From Ignavibacteriales bacterium (GTDB taxonomy: Bacteria; Bacteroidota; Ignavibacteria; Ignavibacteriales; Melioribacteraceae), in contig QZJX01000027.1 of the NCBI GenBank assembly GCA_003599395.1, forward strand, positions 1-42,095: DNA of 42,095 nucleotides. The letters run 5' to 3'. The notes under the pieces were generated by a model, which saw nothing but the letters and a program-made list of their open reading frames with translations, made no database searches and was not told the origin of the DNA. Below are positions 9,881-17,923 of this stretch, in pieces. Each line of letters starts with the position of its first letter. Position 1 is the stretch's first letter. Position numbers and translations under genes: made by a program.

Positions 9881-11293
9881 GTGAAAAATTCAAAGTTATC
9901 GTTCATACTAAATCAATCATTAATTCAAACAGATGTAAATCCATCCCTCCCACTATTAGATTTCATTCGTAAAGAGAAACATTTAACCGGAACAAAGGAA
10001 GTCTGCAAAGAAGGTGACTGCGGAGCGTGCACTGTTTTGCTCGGTGAACTCGTGGAAGGAAAACTCAAATATAAAACTGTGACTTCGTGTATCTATCCAG
10101 TTTGGAATTGTCAAGGTAAACACGTTGTAACAATTGAAGGAATTAACAAATCTGAATTACTTCTTCAGCAGCAAATTTTTGCCGATGAAAATGCTTCGCA
10201 ATGTGGTTTCTGTACACCCGGATTTATAATGTCGTTTACTTTTTATCTTCTTAACAACACAAAATATTCTCACGATGATGCGATCAACGCAATTGCAGGA
10301 AATATTTGTCGCTGTACAGGTTATCATTCAATTATTCGTGCTGTTGATAAAGTTATAACTGAACTTAAAGATGCTAACGAATCAAGTCACATTACATATC
10401 TAATTGAGAAAAATGTGCTGCCGGAAACATTTGTTGATATTGAAAACAGATTGAAGGAAATAATATTAGAGCAAGTCGAAGCAAATGAGAAATCAACTAT
10501 CTTTATCGGCGGCGGAAGTGATTTATTCGTGCAAAAACCGGATGACCTTTTAGAGAAAGATGTTTCATTCCTCGATCAAAAACGTTTGAATTACATTATT
10601 AAAAATAACAATCGCATTGAGCTTGGCGGCGGTACAACGTTTGAAGAATTTAAGCAATCCGAAATTTTAAGAAAAATTATTTCGACGCTAGAGAGAGATA
10701 TTGATTTAATAGCTTCGCTTCCTATTAGAAATTCTGCAACGATCGGTGGTAACTTATCAAACGCTTCACCTATAGGTGATTTGACGATTATTCTTCTTGC
10801 GTTAAACTCAATACTAATATTATCAGATGGCAAAAGTGAAAGAGAACTTCCACTTTCAGAATATTATCTCGACTATAAAAAGCTCAATAAAAATGAAAAT
10901 GAATTCATTAAAGCTATTTGGTTCAAAGTTCCTAATGACAATTATCAATTTAGTTTTGAAAAGGTTTCCAAAAGAACTTATTTAGATATTGCTTCAGTAA
11001 ACACCTCACTGTTAATTGAAACAAACGATAATAAAATAAAGAACATTTTCATTTCAGCCGGCGGTATTGCACCGGTTCCGAAGTTATTGAAAGAGACAAA
11101 TCAATATTTAATCGGCAAAGATATTTCAATCGATACAATCGATTCTGCTTTAGCAGTTATGCAAGATGAAATATCACCGATAAGCGATGTGAGAGGCAGT
11201 GCCGAATATAAAAAGTTGTTAATCGGTCAATTGGTTAAAGCACACTTTCTAAAGTTGTTCCCGCAATTAATAAACGAGAAAGAAATTGTATGA
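9881..11293 (+). CDS. xdhA: Xanthine dehydrogenase small subunit ([2Fe-2S] plus FAD domains)
   Basis: I prefer the GTG at 9881 (KNSKLSFILN, as family members begin); a TTG at 9866 adds five residues but its AGGA lies only two bases away. Counted from the TTG, the plant-type [2Fe-2S] ligands are C47, C52, C55 and C75, and the second cluster ligands C113, C116, C148 and C150 (CGFC and CRC motifs). Residues from about 190 form the FAD domain, with IFIGGGSDLF and ATIGGNLSNASPIGD contacting FAD, then the CO-dehydrogenase flavoprotein C-terminal domain. It passes electrons from the molybdenum subunit to NAD or another acceptor. It overlaps xdhB by 4 bases (ATGA), as in translational coupling. Subunit naming follows Rhodobacter. 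Confidence 0.92.
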   Translation: MKNSKLSFILNQSLIQTDVNPSLPLLDFIRKEKHLTGTKEVCKEGDCGACTVLLGELVEGKLKYKTVTSCIYPVWNCQGKHVVTIEGINKSELLLQQQIFADENASQCGFCTPGFIMSFTFYLLNNTKYSHDDAINAIAGNICRCTGYHSIIRAVDKVITELKDANESSHITYLIEKNVLPETFVDIENRLKEIILEQVEANEKSTIFIGGGSDLFVQKPDDLLEKDVSFLDQKRLNYIIKNNNRIELGGGTTFEEFKQSEILRKIISTLERDIDLIASLPIRNSATIGGNLSNASPIGDLTIILLALNSILILSDGKSERELPLSEYYLDYKKLNKNENEFIKAIWFKVPNDNYQFSFEKVSKRTYLDIASVNTSLLIETNDNKIKNIFISAGGIAPVPKLLKETNQYLIGKDISIDTIDSALAVMQDEISPISDVRGSAEYKKLLIGQLVKAHFLKLFPQLINEKEIV

Positions 11294-13593
11294 AATCGAG
11301 TGATGTAATAAAACACGTAAAAGGGGAATCAATTTTTGTTGATGATATGCCGATTCCGCAAGGGACCTTGTATGCATCTGTTTTCGATTCAAAAATAGCA
11401 CACGGTAAAATTACCAAACTCGATTTATCGGAAGCTCTCAAAGTTCCCGGGGTTGTAAGAATAATTACTTACAAAGATATACCGGGTGAAAATCAAATAG
11501 GTAATATTATTCCCGATGAACATTTACTTGCAGTAGATACTGTTGAGTTCATCGGCGAACCGATTGCAATCGTAATTGCAGAAGCTGAAATGATTGCAAA
11601 GAAAGCAAAGAACAAAATTAAAATTGAGTATGAAGAACTAACTCCAATAACCGATCCACGTGAAGCTTATGAAAAGGGTAGTTTAATAATTCCACCGAGA
11701 ATATTTTCTATGGGGGATGTTGAAGACTCATTTCATGAATGTGAATATATAATTGAAGACAGGGTTGAAATAAGCGGACAAGAGCATTTATATCTCGAAA
11801 CGCAAGGAGCTGTTGCAGTTCCGGCTGAAGGCGGTGGAATAAAAATTTATTCATCAACACAAGGGCCAACAGCTGTTCAAAGCACAGCGGCAAAAGTTCT
11901 AAACTTAAAGATGCATCAAGTTGAAGTTGACGTGCTGCGATTAGGCGGTGCTTTCGGCGGTAAGGAAGATCAAGCTACTCCTTGGGCTGTGATGGCAGCA
12001 CTTGGAGCAAAGTTAACTAATAAACCGGTCAAGTTGATACTTCACCGCCACGACGATTTAAGAATGACGGGCAAACGTCATCCTTACTCTGCCGATTATA
12101 AAATTGGTCTATCAAAAGATTATAAAATTTTAGCATACGAAGTTACATTCTATCAAAATGCCGGAGCCGCAGCTGATCTTTCTCCCGCAGTTTTGGAAAG
12201 AACATTATTTCATACTACAAATAGTTACTTCATACCAAACGTTAAAGCTACTGCAATTTCGTGCAAAACAAATCTTCCGCCTAACACAGCATTCAGAGGA
12301 TTCGGCGGACCGCAAGGTATGTTTGTAATCGAGTCGGCGATTCATAAAGCTGCTAATTCAATTGGTATTGAGCCATACATAATTCAAAGAAAAAATTTAC
12401 TCATAGAAGGTAGCAAATTTTATTATGGACAAATTGCCGAAAGAGTAAATGCATTAAAATGCTGGGATGAAGCTGAAAAAAGATATTCATTTGAAAAAAT
12501 AAATAATTCAGTTAAAGAGTTTAATAAACAAAACAGATTAAAGAAAAAAGGTGTTTCGTTTATGCCGGTCTGTTTCGGTATCTCATTCACAAATACGATG
12601 ATGAACCAAGCAAGCGCTTTAGTACACATTTATACTGATGGATCTGTTTCAATCAGCACAGCCGCAGTTGAAATGGGACAAGGTGTAAATGAGAAAATGA
12701 TTAACATTGCTTCAAAAGTTTTTTCAATTGATAAAGTAAAAGTAAAGGTTGAATCGACCAACACAACCAGAGTCGCGAACACTTCGCCGACTGCAGCAAG
12801 CAGTGCTGCCGATCTTAACGGGAACGCTCTTCTTTTTGCATGCAACAGTTTGCTTTCCCGCCTTAAAAAACATGCTGCTGATTTGCTAAATTCAGACGAT
12901 GAAAATAATATCGAAATAGTTGACGGAAAAATTTTATACAAAGGAAAACGTACTGAACTCGATTGGAATAAATTAATTCGATCAGCAAACCAACATAGAA
13001 TTAGCCTAACTGCTCAAGCGTTTTATGCAACTCCTGAAATCTATTTCGACAAAAAGAAAGAACAAGGTCACCCGTTCGCTTATCACGTTTACGGAACAGC
13101 AATTACTGAAGTAACCGTTGATTGTCTGCGAGGCACATACGAAATTGATTCTGTAAAAGTTGTTCACGATTACGGCAAAACACTAAACCACGCTATTGAT
13201 CTGGGACAGGTGGAAGGCGGAATCGTTCAAGGTATCGGCTGGATGACAGTTGAAGAGCTTGTGCAGGATAGTAAAGGCAAACTTAACTCCAATTCATTAT
13301 CGACATATAAAGTGCCCGATATTTATTCGGCACCGAAAAAACTTGAAACATATTTTTTAGAGGAATCGGAAAATCCTTACGGACCTTTCAAATCAAAAGC
13401 AGTCGGTGAGCCGCCATTGATGTACGGTATTGGAGCATTTTTTGCAATTTCAAATGCTGTTAAAGCATTCAATCCTTATGTTGATCTGAAATATTCTTCT
13501 CCGATTACACACGAGAAAACTTTGATGCAATTGTACCAAGGCAGAAAAAGTGCAAAAGAAAGATCTAATATTACTTCTTCCGAAATAGGATAG
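11290..13593 (+). CDS. xdhB: Xanthine dehydrogenase molybdenum-binding subunit
   Basis: 767 residues, the normal length for a separate molybdopterin subunit. Key motifs are all present: QEHLYLETQGAVAV, the Moco-contacting GGAFGGKEDQAT, the AFRGFGGPQG segment holding the purine-orienting Arg of xanthine oxidases, EMGQGVNEKM, and the C-terminal GEPPLMYG that carries the base-catalyst Glu. This pattern favours a true purine hydroxylase over an aldehyde oxidase. It hydroxylates hypoxanthine or xanthine in the cytoplasm with the XdhA subunit and requires XdhC for sulfurated cofactor. No in-frame TGA is seen, so no selenocysteine is encoded. It is in one operon with xdhA and xdhC. Confidence 0.93.
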   Translation: MKSSDVIKHVKGESIFVDDMPIPQGTLYASVFDSKIAHGKITKLDLSEALKVPGVVRIITYKDIPGENQIGNIIPDEHLLAVDTVEFIGEPIAIVIAEAEMIAKKAKNKIKIEYEELTPITDPREAYEKGSLIIPPRIFSMGDVEDSFHECEYIIEDRVEISGQEHLYLETQGAVAVPAEGGGIKIYSSTQGPTAVQSTAAKVLNLKMHQVEVDVLRLGGAFGGKEDQATPWAVMAALGAKLTNKPVKLILHRHDDLRMTGKRHPYSADYKIGLSKDYKILAYEVTFYQNAGAAADLSPAVLERTLFHTTNSYFIPNVKATAISCKTNLPPNTAFRGFGGPQGMFVIESAIHKAANSIGIEPYIIQRKNLLIEGSKFYYGQIAERVNALKCWDEAEKRYSFEKINNSVKEFNKQNRLKKKGVSFMPVCFGISFTNTMMNQASALVHIYTDGSVSISTAAVEMGQGVNEKMINIASKVFSIDKVKVKVESTNTTRVANTSPTAASSAADLNGNALLFACNSLLSRLKKHAADLLNSDDENNIEIVDGKILYKGKRTELDWNKLIRSANQHRISLTAQAFYATPEIYFDKKKEQGHPFAYHVYGTAITEVTVDCLRGTYEIDSVKVVHDYGKTLNHAIDLGQVEGGIVQGIGWMTVEELVQDSKGKLNSNSLSTYKVPDIYSAPKKLETYFLEESENPYGPFKSKAVGEPPLMYGIGAFFAISNAVKAFNPYVDLKYSSPITHEKTLMQLYQGRKSAKERSNITSSEIG

Positions 13594-13601
13594 GTGACAG
13601 T

Positions 13602-14564
13602 TTGAATGAAAAAAGATTCTGGCAATTTGCGAGAGATAATATAAACGAATATGATAAAGTTCTCCTTTTAACCGTAGCTGATTCTTCGAATCATTCTCCC
13701 GGCAGACAAGGTTTTAAAATGCTTTTAACACCAAACGGTTCAACACTTGGAACTGTCGGCGGCGGGATAATGGAGAAACAGTTAATTGATTATGGGATTG
13801 AACTTCTTTCCGGGAAAGAAGAAAAACAAATTAAAAGATTACAACATTCCCTTAAAACAGATCTTGAAGAATCCGGCTTAATCTGCGGTGGATATCAAAC
13901 AATTATTTTTTCGTTATTAGCTTCTGAAGAAATTAAGTCGATTGATAAAATATTAGAGAATCTTAATAAGCGTGAGAACGGTATATTGAAATTATCTTAT
14001 AACTTGTTCGAGTATGATTCATCCCAATCTCAAAAAGATGATTGTACTTTCAATTACGAAAATGACACTGATTATATCTACAAAGAGAATATCGGTTTTA
14101 CGGATACTGCTTATATAATTGGCGGGGGACACGTTGGTTTGGCGGTTTCGCAAATTATGAAGTTCATCGGATTTTATGTTATTGTATTTGATCACCGCGA
14201 GGATGTTTTTACTATGAATCAAAACACTTATGCAGATGAAAAAATTATAACCGATTATAAGGATGTAAATCAATTTATAAAAGAAGGAAGCAAATCTTAT
14301 GCAATTATTGTAACACCGATGCATATGGGAGATAAAGATGCGCTCTGCTCTGTAATTAACTTGGATCTAAAATATATTGGTATGATGGGAAGCGCCCGTA
14401 AAATTAAAACAGTGTTTAACAATCTTATTAAAGACGGAGTTGATAAAAAACTTTTTGATAAAGTTCACACACCAATAGGATTGGAAATTGAAGCCGAAAC
14501 TCCGGAAGAAATCGCAGTTAGTATTGCTGCAGAAATAATAAGTATAAAACGGAAAACAGAATAA
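13602..14564 (+). CDS. xdhC: XdhC-family molybdenum cofactor chaperone
   Basis: 320 residues starting at a TTG; TAGGTGA just after the xdhB stop is a suitable ribosome site and no in-frame ATG lies nearby. The N-terminal XdhC/CoxI domain has SPGRQGFKMLL and GTVGGGIMEKQL. The C-terminal Rossmann domain begins with TAYIIGGGHVGLAV near residue 167, and the family-typical MMGSARKIKTVF and THTPIGLEIEAETPEEIAVSIAAEII follow. XdhC binds molybdenum cofactor, promotes its sulfuration and inserts it into xanthine dehydrogenase. Its position directly after xdhB fits this. In selenium-dependent hydroxylase loci such a protein may instead serve the second hydroxylase (encoded downstream). Confidence 0.92.
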   Translation: MNEKRFWQFARDNINEYDKVLLLTVADSSNHSPGRQGFKMLLTPNGSTLGTVGGGIMEKQLIDYGIELLSGKEEKQIKRLQHSLKTDLEESGLICGGYQTIIFSLLASEEIKSIDKILENLNKRENGILKLSYNLFEYDSSQSQKDDCTFNYENDTDYIYKENIGFTDTAYIIGGGHVGLAVSQIMKFIGFYVIVFDHREDVFTMNQNTYADEKIITDYKDVNQFIKEGSKSYAIIVTPMHMGDKDALCSVINLDLKYIGMMGSARKIKTVFNNLIKDGVDKKLFDKVHTPIGLEIEAETPEEIAVSIAAEIISIKRKTE

Positions 14565-14569
14565 AAATT

Positions 14570-17500
14570 ATGCAAGATAAATTACACATCTACCCACTTG
14601 AAAAAGTTTTGAAATGGATGCTGTCCGAAGAAAAAGAAGGAAGGATTTTTGGTTATTACAATGATCTTTTCTTCAAACCAAGAATTGATGACACGTTTAA
14701 AGTAGAAAGATATAATCAGCCGCTTGCCGCACCGCTTGGAGTTGCAGCCGGTCCACACACACAGCTCTCGCAAAATATTGTCTTGTCTTGGTTATTCGGT
14801 GCTCGTTATATCGAGTTGAAAACCGTTCAAGTGCTTGACGAAATTGAAGTCGCAAAACCTTGTATCGATATGTATGATGAAGGTTATAACTGCGAATGGT
14901 CTCAAGAATTGAAAATTGAAGAGAGTCTCGATCAATATATCGATGCTTGGATTTTACTTCACATACTTTGCGATAAATTTCAGTATGATTTTGAAACGAT
15001 ATTCAATATAAGCGTTGGTTATGATTTAAAAGGAATCAAAAGTGAAAAAGTAGATTCATTTTTGCGTAAGTTGAAAAATGCATCGAACGAGATTGGAGGT
15101 AAAATTGAGAAGTTGAAAAAGATTTATCCACGGATAACCGATATAAAAATCCCGCACGAGATTAGTAATAATGTTACGCTTTCAACAATGCACGGTTGTC
15201 CCCCCGATGAAATAGAAGCTATTGCAAAACATTTGATGAATGAATACAAATTTCATACAGCCGTAAAATTAAATCCAACAATTCTCGGTAAAGAAAAATT
15301 AAGAGAAATCTTAAATGAAAAACTTGGTTATAAAATTACAATTCCGGATGAAGCATTTGAACACGATTTGAAATTCAATGATGCAAAGAATCTTATAAAT
15401 GAACTTCTTAATTGTGCACAGGCAAACAATGTTGAGTTTGGTTTAAAATTAACAAACACACTTGAGTCGTTAAATCCCTCTCAAATGTTGCCAAATGATC
15501 AAAAGATGGTTTATATGAGCGGTCGATCGCTTCATCCGCTCACTGTTAACGTGGCCGCCTTACTTCAAAATGAATATCAAGGGAAATTAGATCTTTCATT
15601 TTCCGGTGGTGCTGATGCGTTTAACTTTGCTGACATTGTAGCCTGTAATCTGACTCCGGTTACCGTCTGCTCGGATTTACTGCGTCCTGGTGGTTATTCA
15701 CGATTGCAACAATATTTATCAAACCTTCGATCAGAAATGAATAAAGTGAATGTTTCGACTATTGACGAGTTAATCCTAAGTAAAAACAGTAAAGAAGATT
15801 TACAGTCAGCCGCACTTGAGAATTTAAATACCTATGCTGAATCGGTAATTAATGATGGACGTTACAAAAAATCTTTTGCGAAGCATCAAAACATAAAAAC
15901 AAACAGAGAGTTAACCGAACTCGATTGTATTCATCCACCTTGTATCGAAGCCTGTGCAATTGATCAGGATGTACCCGAATATTTATATCATATCAGCAAT
16001 AAGGATTATTCAGCTGCATACAAAACAATTGTAAGAGAAAATCCACTACCGAATATAACTGGAATGGTTTGCGATCATCTTTGTCAAGCTAAGTGTACGC
16101 GAATGAATATCGACAATTCAATTTTGATAAGAGAGTTAAAAAGGTTTGCGGCAGAGAAAGAATCAAATCATTTTGATAAACATTCTTCAAAAATTTTGAA
16201 TAAGAAAGTAGCAGTAATTGGTGCGGGTCCGTCGGGACTTTCAGTTGCATACTTCCTAGCGTTGGAAGGTATTAACGTAGAAGTTTTCGAAGCACACGGT
16301 TTCGGCGGAGGTATGGCTTCGTCTACTATACCAAAATTTAGAATTGACGACAAACTTTTGGAACTAGATGTAAAAAATATTGAATCCCTCGGAGTTAAGA
16401 TTCACTTTAATCACACTATAACTAAAGATAACTTTGACGAAATTAGAAAGAAATTTGATTTTGTTTATTTGGGAATAGGTGCACGGAAAGGGAAGAAACT
16501 TGAAATCGAAGGTGAAGAAAATGAAAACGTTTTTGATCAAATTGAATTTTTGGAAAAGATTAAACTCGGTGAAAAAGTAAGTCTCGGTAAAAGTGCCGCA
16601 GTAATAGGCGGCGGGAACTCCGCGATGGATGCTGCTCGGACTGCACAGAGATTAGTAAACAGCAGTGAAGGCGTAACACTTCTTTATAGAAGAACAATCA
16701 ACGAAATGCCGGCCGACAAAGAAGAAATTGAAGAATTAATTCACGAAGGAATTAAAGTTGTTGAACTGACTGCACCGAAGAAAATTGAAAAAGTCGATGG
16801 TAAACTAAGATTAACTTGTATAAAAATGAAACTCGGCGATGAAGACGAATCGGGAAGAAGACGCCCGGTAGAAATTCCAAACTCTGATTATGTATTGGAG
16901 TTTGATTCGATTATTACTGCAATCGGTCAAGAAGTGGATTTGGATTTTCTTCCAAACAAAAAATTGGAAGTTAATCCGTACACGAAAGAAACTGAAATTA
17001 AAAATGTCTTTGCCGGCGGCGATGCAGTTCGCGGTGCCGATTCATTAATCAACGCAATGGGCGATGGTAAAGATGCAGCAAAAATAATTTTATCGAAGAT
17101 TGAGCGGGAATATAAAGCATTAAAACCTGATCTTGCAAAGATTGATTTAAAAAATTATCAGCATAAACTATCTCATCGAGTTTATGGAAAGGATTTACAA
17201 TCTATACCATTAGAGCAGCGTAATTCATTCGATTTAGTTAACCCGGTAATGGATGAAGCAACAGCAGTTGAAGAAGCCTCACGCTGTCTTTACTGTGATG
17301 AAATTTGTAATATATGCGTAAGTGTTTGCCCGAATCTCGCAAACGTTTATTATGAAATCGCCCCTTTCAAAAAGAAATATCCTCAAATCAATTTTGAAAA
17401 TGGAGATTATAAAATAACGAGTTGGGATGAGTTCGAAGTCAATCAAAAGTACCAGATAATTAACATTAATGATTTTTGTAACGAATGCGGAAACTGCGAT

Positions 17501-17827
17501 ACATTTTGTCCAACCGGCGGAGCGCCTTATAAAGTAAAACCGAAATTTGCCTTAAGTAAAGATAGCTTTGATGAAATCAGCAAAGGATATTTACTTGAAG
17601 GAAATAAATTAATTTATAAAGAAGATGATGAAATACGTGAATTGATTTTTAACGATGATAAACTTCTTTACAATGATAAACATTACGAATCGACTTTTGA
17701 TTTGGAATTGAATCCAATTTACATTTCGAAAAAATATGATCACAACAAACAGTTAAATACAAAAAAAATAATCGAGATGTATTATTACTTGATAAATTTA
17801 GAAAATACTTTCGTTAATCAACAATAG
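14570..17827 (+). CDS. ygfK: YgfK-like flavin/Fe-S oxidoreductase (putative selenate reductase family)
   Basis: 1085 residues, the family length. The N-terminal 430 residues are dihydroorotate-dehydrogenase-like (PLGVAAGPHTQLSQN, STMHGCPPDEIEAIAKHL). A GltD-like part follows: N-terminal cysteines near 455-510, FAD-binding VIGAGPSG near 548, NAD(P)-binding VIGGGNSAMDAA near 678, and AGGDAVRGADSLINAMGDG. The C-terminus carries two ferredoxin-type cysteine groups (CLYCDEICNICVSVCPN near 906, CNECGNCDTFCP near 970). YgfK is a marker of selenium-dependent molybdenum hydroxylase loci and of anaerobic purine degradation clusters. I infer that it links NAD(P)H or ferredoxin to the adjacent hydroxylase or to a reductive purine step. 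It lies 5 bases after xdhC, in the same operon. Confidence 0.92.
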   Translation: MQDKLHIYPLEKVLKWMLSEEKEGRIFGYYNDLFFKPRIDDTFKVERYNQPLAAPLGVAAGPHTQLSQNIVLSWLFGARYIELKTVQVLDEIEVAKPCIDMYDEGYNCEWSQELKIEESLDQYIDAWILLHILCDKFQYDFETIFNISVGYDLKGIKSEKVDSFLRKLKNASNEIGGKIEKLKKIYPRITDIKIPHEISNNVTLSTMHGCPPDEIEAIAKHLMNEYKFHTAVKLNPTILGKEKLREILNEKLGYKITIPDEAFEHDLKFNDAKNLINELLNCAQANNVEFGLKLTNTLESLNPSQMLPNDQKMVYMSGRSLHPLTVNVAALLQNEYQGKLDLSFSGGADAFNFADIVACNLTPVTVCSDLLRPGGYSRLQQYLSNLRSEMNKVNVSTIDELILSKNSKEDLQSAALENLNTYAESVINDGRYKKSFAKHQNIKTNRELTELDCIHPPCIEACAIDQDVPEYLYHISNKDYSAAYKTIVRENPLPNITGMVCDHLCQAKCTRMNIDNSILIRELKRFAAEKESNHFDKHSSKILNKKVAVIGAGPSGLSVAYFLALEGINVEVFEAHGFGGGMASSTIPKFRIDDKLLELDVKNIESLGVKIHFNHTITKDNFDEIRKKFDFVYLGIGARKGKKLEIEGEENENVFDQIEFLEKIKLGEKVSLGKSAAVIGGGNSAMDAARTAQRLVNSSEGVTLLYRRTINEMPADKEEIEELIHEGIKVVELTAPKKIEKVDGKLRLTCIKMKLGDEDESGRRRPVEIPNSDYVLEFDSIITAIGQEVDLDFLPNKKLEVNPYTKETEIKNVFAGGDAVRGADSLINAMGDGKDAAKIILSKIEREYKALKPDLAKIDLKNYQHKLSHRVYGKDLQSIPLEQRNSFDLVNPVMDEATAVEEASRCLYCDEICNICVSVCPNLANVYYEIAPFKKKYPQINFENGDYKITSWDEFEVNQKYQIININDFCNECGNCDTFCPTGGAPYKVKPKFALSKDSFDEISKGYLLEGNKLIYKEDDEIRELIFNDDKLLYNDKHYESTFDLELNPIYISKKYDHNKQLNTKKIIEMYYYLINLENTFVNQQ

Positions 17828-17905
17828 AACACAGATGACGCAGATGTGACTGATTTACACTGATTTAATCTGTGAGTATCTGGTTTTTCTGCGGTATCTG
17901 TGTTC
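17827..17905. repeat. ACACAGAT-type inverted repeat between ygfK and the xdhD-like gene
   Basis: GAACACAGAT (17827-17836) is repeated inverted as ATCTGTGTTC (17896-17905), with further inner pairing around GACGCAGA and TCTGCGGT. The element fills the 96-base gap and could form one long imperfect hairpin. It resembles the short intergenic repeats scattered in many environmental Bacteroidota-like genomes. It may attenuate transcription between the two genes. Confidence 0.7.
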
Positions 17906-17923
17906 CATTAAAAGAGTATAAAT